A DNA stretch of 60,000 bases, from the NCBI RefSeq assembly GCF_032854445.1, contig NC_088304.1, positions 23,175,513-23,235,512 on the forward strand. Reading direction: 5' to 3'. Source of the stretch: Liolophura sinensis (lineage: Eukaryota; Mollusca; Polyplacophora; Chitonida; Chitonidae). Made by a program: the position numbers and the translations under genes. Each line of letters opens with the position of its first letter. The first letter of the stretch is position 1. This document shows, one piece after another, positions 46,501 through 59,092 of the stretch. Below the pieces are notes generated by a model. That model saw nothing but the letters and a program-made list of their open reading frames with translations, searched no databases and was not told the origin of the DNA.

Positions 46501-49500
46501 ATGTATAAATTTATAGTAGTTATTATGGTGTTTTGGCAAGGCAGTAAAATTCAGTATGTTCTTGTTTTTTGGGGGGTTTTGTGGGTTTTTTTTTTTTTTT
46601 TTTTAATTTTAGCTTTTTATCAACCACTGTTGAAGCTTTTTATGTTTTTGTATTCACATATGACTGCGAGTATCTAAATTCATCATACGTAAATGTGAAA
46701 ATAATAGTTAATAACTTTAATAGCTATATCAGACATGCCTGGTGGCAGTTAAACCACTCAGTTACCTCCACTGATGACATATTTAAACTTCTCCCTTCAT
46801 TTCTGGTGAAGATACTCGACATTCATGTATAATGATGCATATGCATCTGAGAAAATTAAAAACTGCAAATTTGTTTCTATGTGTAAATCATTATTTTTAT
46901 TGTCTGGCTACAGTACATTGCTCATACACAATAGAATAAATTATGTAGTTTTGGTATCAAGAAATTTATCTGGGATATCGCGTAGCTCAGGAATGTCAAG
47001 GTTGTTTCTCATGTCCGCTTTAATTTTCTTATCTGATAGTCTAAATGGGGCCCTCAGTGGCTCAGCTGGTTAGCGTGCTAGTGCAGCCTAATGACTGAGG
47101 AGCTTTCAACAATGTGGTCGCTGTGAGTTCAAGCCCAGCTCATGCTGGTTTCCTCTCTGGCCGTACGTGGGAAGGTCTGCCGTCAATCTGTGGCTGGTTG
47201 TGGGTTTCCACCGGGCTCGGCCCGGTTTCCTCCCACCATAATGCTGGCTGTCGTCGTATCAGTGAAATTTTCTTCAGTGCAGCGTAAAACACCAATCAAA
47301 TAAATAAATAAATAAATCACAGTCTAATTTGTGTAAAAGGATACAAAATTGACACTGATCAGCTGAATAGCAGAGCTAGATTTCAGCAGTATTTTTGTGA
47401 TTATAAGATAACAGCAAAGCGCAAAACAGTTGCGTGAGCGTACATGTGCATATGTCCATTTATCTATTTATTTGGTGTTTTATGCCGTAGTCAAGAATAT
47501 TTAACTTTAATGACGGCAACCAGGATTATGGTGAAAGGAAAAGAGGCAGAGCCTGGGGGAAACCCACGACCATCCGCAGGTTGCAGGCAGACCTGCCCAA
47601 ATACTGCCAGCATGATCTGGACTTGAACTAACAGCGACCACGTTGGTGAGAGGCTCGTGGGTCATTACGCCACGCTAGCGCGCTAACCAACTGAGCCACA
47701 GAGGCCCCCTTTTTCTATATACATACATGTACTAGTTCATTGTGAGTAACTGTACTGTGTCTCACCTTAAGTTTGGATTTAAAAAATGCACTTTCAGAAA
47801 CACATCTAGGCCTTGAAATGATATTTTTGATGCCAACACTTGGGTTTTTCTGATAAGAAATCAATCAAACAATCAAAAAAAACTTGTATATGTCCCTGTA
47901 AAGTAGATGGATCAATCAGAGTGAAACAAAATGTTTCACTTGAAAAATGCATTACTTTAGGTGAAATGCAGTACTTTGATTTCAGTGTACATGTTTTATC
48001 TGCTTTTTTCATAGTTAACACTAACAGCAACCCCTGCCACCAAGTAAGCTCATTTAATTTATTCACAATGTAGCTCAGTTTCCTCCCCCCCTCAAAATTG
48101 CAACAAACAGAAAAGCAGCCTACTCACATGTACATACTCTGTGTACAAGTATTTAGTGGAGGTAACATATTTAGCCGATTTTGAGGAGTTTCCAAACAAA
48201 CTTGTGTATTGTGTACATGTACACAATACATAAACATGTTGTACACAGTGCATAATCATGTTGTATGTGTACACTGTATATAAACGTACATGTACACAAT
48301 ACATAAACATGTTGTACATGTACACAATACATAAACATGCTGTACATGTACACAATACATAAACATGTTGTATGTGTACACTATATATAAACATGTACAT
48401 GTACACAATACATGAACATGTTGTACGTGCACACAATACATGAACATGCTGTATATGTACACAATACATGAACATGTTTAGGGTTTTTCCATATCAGTAC
48501 CTCAATTCAACTCATTTTCCAGCACTTCAGGCACATAGACATCTGTATGATGTCCAGAATTGAATGGAGAAGTAAATCCATGGATCTGTTCACATGTACT
48601 CTGTACAAATAGCCACGCATGTTTAACATTGACCTATATACACTGTACATGTAGTGTGTACAAATAGACCTACATCTCCTGTACATTGATTTCACCTCAA
48701 TTTGTTTTCAAATGCAGTCATGACATGGTGTTTGTTGTACTCTCCACCGTAGGCTGTAGAGCATTTAAAGTGGAAGATGTGGAAACTGGTTTCGTGACAT
48801 GTTTAAATTGTCACATCTCTTCAGTGCGTTTATTTGTTTATTTACTTGATCGGTGATTTACACCATTCTCAAGAATATTTCATATATACGAATGTAGACG
48901 AGCATTATGGTGGGAGACTAAGCCTGTTTACAAACAACCAGACATATGTTCCCATTTAGTTGCTAGGTCAGATACACTTCTTCGTAATGTGAGACAAATG
49001 TGAACAATACATGATATTGTTCTGTAGAAAAAATTCGCAGATAAGAATATTACATGCATGTGTTCATCGGTGTAAAATCTCATTGTGTTGCTCGCGAGTT
49101 TTTATAATCAGACATTTAATTTCATTTCTGCTGTTTGATAATTTTTATTGTACAAACTCCAGCATCTGCTAGTGCAATCTGTATACGGGAATGTATTATT
49201 GTTGTCAGATAGAGCGTGTGAATATGTATATTCTTGCATTTCACCTGAAGTTTAGTATACGTAAAAATGAACTTTGCACTTAAATGTCTGTAATAATATG
49301 ATTCTTTGTATTCCATCACTTAAGTGTTACATCACTTAAGTGTTCCATCACTTAAGTGTTTCCACCAACAAAAAGTTGATCAAAAAAACTCTCGAAGATC
49401 TTTCTCAGTTGGAAGAATTAATCAGTATCAAGCAAAATGCGTAACTTGAAAGAAGGTTAAAGGTGGAGAAAAACTAAAAATGACAAAGTTCAGATGAAAG

Positions 49501-52500
49501 AGTGCTAAAAGTTGTTCTTAAATGTGATCTTCAATATTTTTTCAGATTTTTGCTAAAGTAGAAAAAGACACTTGATAATAATTTTTGTATGGTGGGTATT
49601 GGGCACCACCTTTTGGTGTTTATTGTCTTTGTTTAATAATGTCAAAAGTGAGGATGTAACACAGGTTTAATAAATATTTTTGCTCTAGAATTTGTTTTGT
49701 TTAGCTAACAAATGTATTAAACCTCAATTTGGATCATATTTATTTATATGAATAAATGCTTGTCTAATACATTTATTAGACAAGCATCACATCCTTATTT
49801 GGAACATCGCTATGCAACAACGCTAAATACCAAAATTTGGTCCCAAATACCCATCATACCAAAATATTTTTACTCTTTTCTCATGAAAAAAAAAAATCCC
49901 AAAAAATATTAAAGATCATATTGCAAATATGTTTTGACGCTCTTTCATCTGATTTTGGCATCATTATTATGTTTTCTTTTCCTTTAACTTCAAGGGAAAT
50001 ACAGTACATGTACATGCCACTGTTATCACATTTGACTTCTACATTGTAGTGAAAGCTGTTGGCTAGAGGTTAGTTTATGTTTGTACCCTTACAAGGAGTG
50101 AGTGAGTGAGTGATTGGGACCCTTACCAGGAGTGCTTGCATGCACATGTACATGTGTTATGTAGAATACAGTCAGTTAAACTATTAAGGAAATTTGAAAA
50201 TTTATACAGTGCATTTGATTACATTACATGTAGATGATGTAGATATGATTTTCAATATATACACTGATAAATCGTAGATATGATTTTCAACATACACACT
50301 GATAAATCGTAGATATGATTTTCTAGATAAATCCTGATAAATCCATACCAGCAAAAATCACATTCAACCCGTCTTGTGCATGCATTCCCTCGCCTTGCAG
50401 CATGTTTTTTTGTGTTTGTTTTTTTTTTTTTGAGAAAATTATATATTTATGCTTTATAATTAAAACATGGCACTGCCTGACAGATGTGAGCTGTTTGACA
50501 CTGCCTGGTATTCCAAGCATGATACTAACATCTTGTTATGCCCCTCTGTTTGGACAGAGCTCAGGAACCTCCGGTGACAGTTTGTTTGCGGACCTGGATC
50601 CATTGTTTTCCACAACAACTTCTGTCACATTGACTCATCAGGTAAATATTGGTTTTTTATTTTTTTTTTTTTTTAATTTTATTGGATATATTGGGATTTA
50701 TGGGTGTTCAAGTACATAATGTTTGCCTTAATTATCCCCCTTTTTGTATATCATATGTCCAAAATGTATGTATAAAATGTACATATAAACTGTACAGAAT
50801 TGTGTTTTTAACAAAGGTGTAAAGTTGAGAAAAAATGTTTGTTGACATCTGGCAGATTAATTATTAATGGTGCCAATTTGAAAATGTATTTCAATTTGCT
50901 TTGTCGTTGAAAGGTGCATGTACATGTACACATGTGAATTTGTATTTATTTATGTATTTGATTGGTGTTTTACGTGGTGTGAATTTATAGAGTAGTACCA
51001 GTATGTCTGATATGGAAAACATGCATCTTGTATTGGAGATCATGGACAGCTGGACACTGGCCATGCCTGCTCATACATGTGCCTATAGACCTTTACCTGG
51101 ACAGAGAGTGTAAAAAATATGTTAGCGTGGAACTTAACACATAACTTAACACAGTAGTTCTGTTCTGTGTATCTTGGGGTTGAAGCGTTGATCCGTGTCA
51201 ATAGGCCTGCTCTGAATTACCTCCCTTGTTGCACAACAGTGACTGTGACTTAACGCGAGATAAGTTTTTGAGGCGTGAAACTGCGAGAAGCAGGACCTCG
51301 CCTATGAAAGCATGCTCGATGTAGGTTGTGTCACGACAAGCACAGATATTTTCCGGACAACAAAATGTGAAAAAAAAAAAAGCATGATATGTCTTTGAGA
51401 GTTGTCTTAATGTAGAGAGATCTCAAATGAAGTTTGTATTTTTCAGCTTAAAGGAAGAATATATAACATTTTGCTAAAGCTGTCTGTTGTATTTTATTAG
51501 GGTCAGGATTTTTGGATTATCTCCGTATGGATTAAAAAAAAGGCATAATGTTTATCCTGGAGTTCCAAACATGTTTACAGAATTGAAAGCTGTCTTATAG
51601 CAAGGTCTTCAGCTGGCTTATGCCGCTTTAACTTCGATACTAACCACTGACCATTTTCAGAGGTTCCATCTAACCACAGCTTACTTGTACGCAAACACCT
51701 CGTAAATTGGAGAGATACCTCAAGGGAGGTAATTGGGTGCTGCACTATTCCAATACCATGTTAACATGTGCATGGAAATAAAAATTTGCATGTACCCTAA
51801 ATTACTTAAAATTTCACCGACAAAGGTGCATTTTTAGAGGCAAATAAATGTCACAAAATATTATTTTTGGTGATGAAACGTTCAATTTTCTATTAAAATA
51901 TCCATCGATGTCCCAAGCAAACCCCAAAACACCTTTCTAAAAACCTTTTCTAGAACTCTCAGAATTGTGGGAAAATGGGCAGTTTAGTCATGAACGAAAT
52001 TTGTGGTCATTTAGGGTGTATGTACTTGAGTGTAAAATCTGGGTTATTGGTAAATCAAATCTTGCGTGTACTTTATGTACATGTACATGAATTTATTAAT
52101 CTGAGTGATAACTTGTACATACATGTGTAGTAACTAATGTTACCTGTTAGTTTCTGTGAGTCATCTACTGACTGCAATGTTGATCTAATTCTTTAACCTT
52201 TTTGCATGTTTGCAAGGTGTTTATTCAAGCATATTCTACAGGCATTATTCTGTTTGACTGATAAAATCATATATTTCTTGGGAAGTCCTGAAATTGGCCA
52301 ATCCAACTAATGTTGTATTGTCTCCAAAATCAAATTAAGAATGTGCATAAATTGCACTGAAAGTTGATCTTTCATGTGCGAAGAGGTTGAGAAGTAGGGC
52401 TCTTCTAGCTGCCTGTATGATACTTTTTAGCGTTAATTCGTTGACTGTGTGCTTGCTTATATACACATATACACATGCCCTGGCTAATCATGTACACATC

Positions 52501-55500
52501 TGTGTTTGTGTAAAGTCAGCTTAGTACTGTTGTGTGGTTCATGCTACTGCATGTACTCACTGCAGCATACAGTATGTATATAAATATCTAGATATACATG
52601 TACATGTAATGTCTGCATGTATCTGACCTAATTCTGTCAGGAAGTTTTAGAGCCACTTCCATTTCCGTGAGGAACAATATGACCCTGTCCTTTTTACTGT
52701 GTGTCCAGACATGACATTATTACAGTTATGTCCTTGAGAAGTTTTATTCCACAAAGTTCTTGCTGTTCATGCTGTCACTGATGGTTAGCTGGATACATTG
52801 TACTGGTGCATCTACCTGGATAAAAGCAATTGAATAGAATTTACTCCCAGATTATCTGATATGCTAGTGGAAATTTCATGAGCACAGCATTTAATACCAA
52901 TCAAATGAATATATAAATAAACTGAGTAATCAGTCTAGCAACAGTCAAATTACATGTAAATGTGATAAATAATCTGCCCAATAATTAAATAATATAATTT
53001 AACCCAGAGTGTTAGGGCATATATTAATGGTATATTATCTCATCTTGCATACATGGAATTTAAAGGTCCCAGAATTAAATAAAGTTAAATTCAATTTTTA
53101 AAACTACCTTTATAATCAATATTTTGAAACATTCTGAGAGATTGTTGTCATGGCAGCAAACATACATCTCTATTTACATGTACAATATATGTAAAGGAAT
53201 ACCAAAAAAAAATCCGACCTCAAAAGAGCATTTTTGGAGGAAAATAAATGTCATGAGATATTACTTCTGGTGATAAAATTTACATTTTTCCAGTAGGATG
53301 TCATCCTACCTTCCAAACACCTCTCAAATCACCTTTCTAAAATCAAGAGAGCTCTCAGAATCTGGAAAAATGAGCAACTTAGTCATGGGCAAAATTTTAT
53401 GTTATTCAGGGTATTTTGCAGGTTATTCCGAAACAACAAGTATATTCACTTTTACAACCAGGTACATGTACACTTCATATCATCACCTTGATAGATTCTG
53501 ACTGTTGTAGGTTTGTAAAATTTGTGGTATTAATCTGATTGAAGTGAAAATAAGGCTTTACTGTATCTTGTATTTTCTGCAGACAAAGACAGTCCCAGAG
53601 GTGTTCAAGAGTAAGAAGGTTGAATCTGAACGGTCTGAAACTGAGGATCTGTTTGCTGTCAGCCCTCCCAAAGATAACTCTCTAAAGGTAGGAACACAAA
53701 TCTTTTTTCACCAAGTTTTGTGAGCTGGCTCACAAGTATTTTCTGCTGTCTGCAGTTTTCCTCACAAATACACATGCACAACATTTTACTTATTTTTCTT
53801 CATTTTTACTACATATTTTACTTATTTATTTGATTGGAGTTTTACTCCGTACTCGCTGTCTGAAGAATATTTCACTTTAATATGCAATGGCAGACAGCAT
53901 GATGGTGAGAAGAAACCAGGCAGAACCTGGGAAATCCACAATCATCCGCAGGTTGCTGGAAGACCTTCCCAGGTATAGCTGGAAAGGAAGCCAACATTGG
54001 CTGGGCTTCGACTCACAGTGTCACAATGGTGAGAAACCCTTGGGTCATTTTACCAGCACGCTAACCACTAAGCCACAGAGGCCTCTACAACATATCAAAT
54101 ATTTTAGAAAGTTTATATTAGTGCAGCTATGTGTATTACTTTCAATATTCCATGAAAAGATGGGATTTTTATATGTTCATATTTCCTTCTTTAATTAGAA
54201 GTGATAGTATAATTCATGTTCTGTGTTTTTCCATGATTTGTTTAAAAGTCTGAGCAGTGTTACACCTGTATTAACACCTGTTTCAGGCTACACTTTGTGA
54301 GGCTGAGGACGATCCATTTGAAGTCAGTCTACCCGCTGCCGTCAGTGATCAGAAAACTGTACAGGTGAGCCATTAATCCGTTATAATCTCTCAGTAATAG
54401 TTGCAACATTTTTATCATGGTTCAACTCTATTAGGGTTTGAATTTTTTACTTTCAGGAATGTATTTATTTTATTTATATTACATGATTGGTGTTTTATGT
54501 TATACTAAAGAGTATTTCACTTATTTGACATCCGCCAGCATTGTGAGGGAAGAAACCAAGTCCATGGGAAACCCACAACCATACGCAGGTTGTTGGCAGA
54601 CCTTCCCACATACATGTACAACCAGAGAGGAAGTCAGCACGAGCTGGACTTGAACTCATAGTCACCGCATTGTTGAGAGGCTCCAGGGTTATTGTGCTGC
54701 CCTAGCACACTAGCCCCTTGGCCGTGGAAGCACCTTCTTGAATGTAGAATGTGCCTCTGCCAATAGACAAAATTTTGCAAGGTTGTTCCAGCTGTGATCA
54801 CTAGTATCTAACTTTTTTGTCAGACTGCCTTTACTAGCATTTGTGGAGCTACATGGAGAAGAAGACTGTTGATTTCCTTTGCATGACTACATATAGTGTC
54901 AGCTGATATGGGTTTTAAGTATCATGCTGTGAAAACTTTTGACTCTGCGTGGCCCTTCAGTATGTCAGCAGTGAGAACTTTTTGTCTTGGATGGTTATTC
55001 AACATATCAACAATGAGAATGTATTTATCAATAAGCTAGAATACCTTATCTTGACTTTTTAACACCTTAGTTTGAAGTTGAGTAGGCCTTTGGTCGGGTG
55101 TATTTGGCATGATGCCACAAGAAAACTGTGTATGTACATACACCTAATGACTCCTTGTCGCTGTAAAAGAATTTTAATCGTTAAAACTCAGGCATACATA
55201 CATAAATGCAGTTATGAGTCATGTATTTGTAGGTACGTCTCAATACATGTTTTTCCAGGCAGAGCCTTAATATATTATCAAGGCCCTCACCAGCTTAGAT
55301 TGCTTAAGGTGCTGCGGTAACTGCAGCCATCCGTCTGTAGATTTGTCAGGTAACTTGTGGAGGACGGTGGTTTTACTCCGGGAGTTGCGGTTTCCTCCGA
55401 CAATAAACTTGACTGCAATCATTTATGTGTAAAATGTATGAAATATGAATAATTTGTTACTTTATATTTATTAATTTAAATGTTTGAACCAAAAAGTATA

Positions 55501-58500
55501 CTAAGAGAACATTAGTAGTTTCTGAATGTGAAATCCCTGATAAATGTACATGAACGTGCAATACATCAAAACTAAGGGAAGTTCTGTAAGTCCCGAAATA
55601 AAGGAATGTAATCATTGTTTTCAGGAGGATATTTTCGAGTCCATGAAGGCAGACAGTTCAGACCCCTTCTCCACAGACCCTTTCTCCTCAGACCCTTTCA
55701 TAACAACAACAACAACATCCGCATCTGTGACCAATCCTCCATCAGACGCACATTCCAGTGTAGAGAAGAAATCGGCAAGTTCACATAACCTGAACATTAA
55801 GATCTTTGAGCTACACAATATTCACTGGATGTGAATTGTTGCAGTTGTGAAAAGACAAAGAAATAATGAAATTGTCAGTACATTATTACTGTGAAGTACT
55901 TAATTTTCACCTGGAACTAATTATCGCGGATTTCGGGGTCAATAATATACCGTGAAAAATTATTCCGGCGAAAAATATCCAATATTGAATCAAAATAAAA
56001 TAAAGTGGGAGTTCATTTGTCTTTAGTTTGGTTAGTGTTCACTATGCCGGTAAGTGAAAGAAAAGTAGATACCAGCACGTGCTGGCTTCTAATGAATGTT
56101 GCTCTGATACACGCTCTCCCATTGGCTGTCTCTCTCCTGTGGTCCAGTGAGTGAGCTTCTAACAAACTGTGATCTTGTATCTACTTTTCTTTCACTTTCC
56201 TGGCATACCAAAGAATGATCAAACTAAATACAAATGGACTCCCACTTTGTTTTATACCAACTAAGCCTTATCGCCATAGTTTAAATATATTTATTTATTT
56301 CATTGGTGTATTACGCCGTACTCAAGAATATTTCACTGATACAACGGTGGGCAGCATTATGGTGGGAGGAAACCCACTTACTGCCGAATACGAAGCCAGC
56401 ATGAGCTGCACTTGAACTCACAGCAACCACATTGGTGTGAATGTATTCAAACCTTAATTTTATTCAAATACACACATGTCCACTCCGGCTTGTCAAACAT
56501 GCAGCAGTTGTCGAGTGAAGTCTACAGCTCATCGCTACACGTATATTTTCAAAAGCAATTCAGTTTTTATTCAAAAATTCGAGTATTTGTACCAGAAAAA
56601 CACACAATTGAGGGGTTTTTTTATTTTCAGTTTTTAACGGAACTTTACCACCGAATACCGGGGACTAAAATCGATGTGTATGAATCCCTGGACTTAAATA
56701 CCATGAACTGCATCACTTCATACGTCCAGCTAGTTATTAATATAGTAAAAATAGGAGTAAATCTCAGATGATAACAGTCAAGGGCACTTTGACCTTACAT
56801 ATCACTCACTGCTATTGATTTTTTCATATTGATTTAAGACTGCAGATTGCTTCAACACCTGTTACCAAAATCAAGCACGCGTTTCACTTTGAATGACCTT
56901 ACCCTTAAAATGTCTGCTTCATACAGGACTTATCCCAATAGTATACATGTTTTTCTGTCTAGATGAATACCTTACATGGGAAGGTCTGTCAGCAACCTGC
57001 AGATGATAGTGGGTTTCCCCTGGGATCTGCCCGGTTTCCTCCCACCATAATGCTGGCCGTTGTCGTATAACTGAAATATTCTTGAGTATGGCGTAAAACA
57101 CCAGTCAAATAAATCAAATAAATAAATCTAGATGAATACAAATGTAACACCCAAAAATGTTGAAGTTGGAATATTAAAGTAAAGGTTTGATTTACCTTCA
57201 GGTGGACACTTTTTTTTCCTGATATTAGATGTGTTTATCACTTCATGATAAATGTACTTTTCAAACATCATCACAAACATCATTTCTGTCCTATCACAAA
57301 ACCACAGTCGTGTATATCATTGATGTGATGACAAATTCGATTTAATATTCAAATTCCGTGTGTTGAATTCTTGCAAGCTCGTTGAAACTGCGGCCGCACA
57401 CTAAAACTGAATCCACATCAGCCCGTATTCATTCAATAGCCTATTTATTATGAATTAAGCAATCAAGTCAATTCAACTATCGTCGTCATATGACTGAAAA
57501 ATTGTTGAGTACGACGTTAAACCCCAAGCACTCACTCACTCACTCACTCAATTCAACTAGGGAGCTAAATTTTAGTCACTGTAAATGAAAATTTGACACG
57601 ATGTAGAATAGTAGCCAGCCATTAATCTGTCTGGTTTACCTGAGCAATCGGGAATGATTATCAAAGACAGAAATGGTGTTGGAATTGGCTGGTCAGCAAA
57701 TTCTCCAAACACATGTGTTAGCTGTATGCCCTAAGGAATGCGACAAGCTTGATAAAGGTGCACTAGTGAGTTGATGGTATTGTAAAAGCTTGTTAAAGGT
57801 GTGCTAGTGGTGAGGTAGTGGAATGCTTAAAGCTTGCTAAAGATGTGCTCTATTTAATATTCAGATTCCATGTGCCGAATTTTTGCAAGCTCGTTGACGC
57901 TGCGGCCACACACAGAAAACAGAACGGGTCCACATTTAGAATAGTAGCCAGGCATTAGCCTGCCTGTGGTGTCCCTGTTGAACAGTGTTGAATTATTATC
58001 ATACGCAGAAATAATGTTGGAATTGGTTGATTGGCATATCCTCCGACCACAGCTGTTGTAGTAGTATACTCCCTAAGTAGATGAAGCTACTTGTCATTAA
58101 ATTTTACATGTAGTGGAATGTTAAAAGCTAGCAAGTGGTGAGCTAGTGGTTTTGCTAAAATATTGATAAAGGAGTGCTAATGGTGAGCTGATGGAATCGT
58201 AAAAGCATGTTAAAGGTGTGCTAGTGGTGAGGTAGTGGAATGCTAAAAGCTTGTTAAAGGTGTGCTAGTGGTGAACTGATGGAATGGTAAAAACTTGTTA
58301 TAAAGGTGTGCTTAGTGGTGAGCTTGTGACTTGCCAGAGAGAACATTTCATCCTCTAGGTGATATACAGGTACACGTAGTCTACAAATTCCGCACCAGCC
58401 TTGCATTGCCCAGTAACCCAACAATACATAGGTACATGTAGGTGATGAATTCAAGGTCTAGACAAAAGAAAACAAAAGTGAGGCCCTAAAACCAGAACCA

Positions 58501-59032
58501 TGAAAGTTTTTACCTGTGTGCTCCTTTGCATTCTTCAGACTCACTTCAGTCAGACCAGTACTCAAAATAACACTTTATCTCACCTGTACATCTTTACACC
58601 TGTCTTTATCTTGTTAGCATCAGCTAGCAGGCATGTCCTTCACTGCTCTGTTGTCTGCTGGGTTGTTGAGCGCTTGTACACTTAGATCTGTGTCTTTGCC
58701 AGGTTTTATTATCGGTGTAGCTATTTTATCTCAGTATACATCGACTACCAGTTTGCTCATAGTTTGACATGTGATATGCATCCACATGTAGAAGGACATT
58801 GATGACATCAGTGTCTGTACAGACAATATGTACTTGTAGAGATGCAGATCTAGACAGCCTTTGTTATTTGGGATGGCCTAAAATTGTCACTTTTTGCTGC
58901 AGAACTTCCATGCATTTACAAGCCATGCTCATAAGTAACAATGCCATTCTGCTGTGATAGCGAAAAGCTGCATTGTTAGGGAACAAGAAAACTGCTAGCT
59001 TTTCAGTTTGAAAAGAAAAAAAATCACTCACA

Positions 59033-59092
<60 letters not shown>

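Noticed and set aside
48092-48475. Cys/Val/Tyr/Met-rich minus-strand frames, which look like a cysteine-rich peptide
   Set aside because: They are the reading of the 28-bp ACATGTACA repeat; no signal peptide or stable cysteine pattern outside the repeat.
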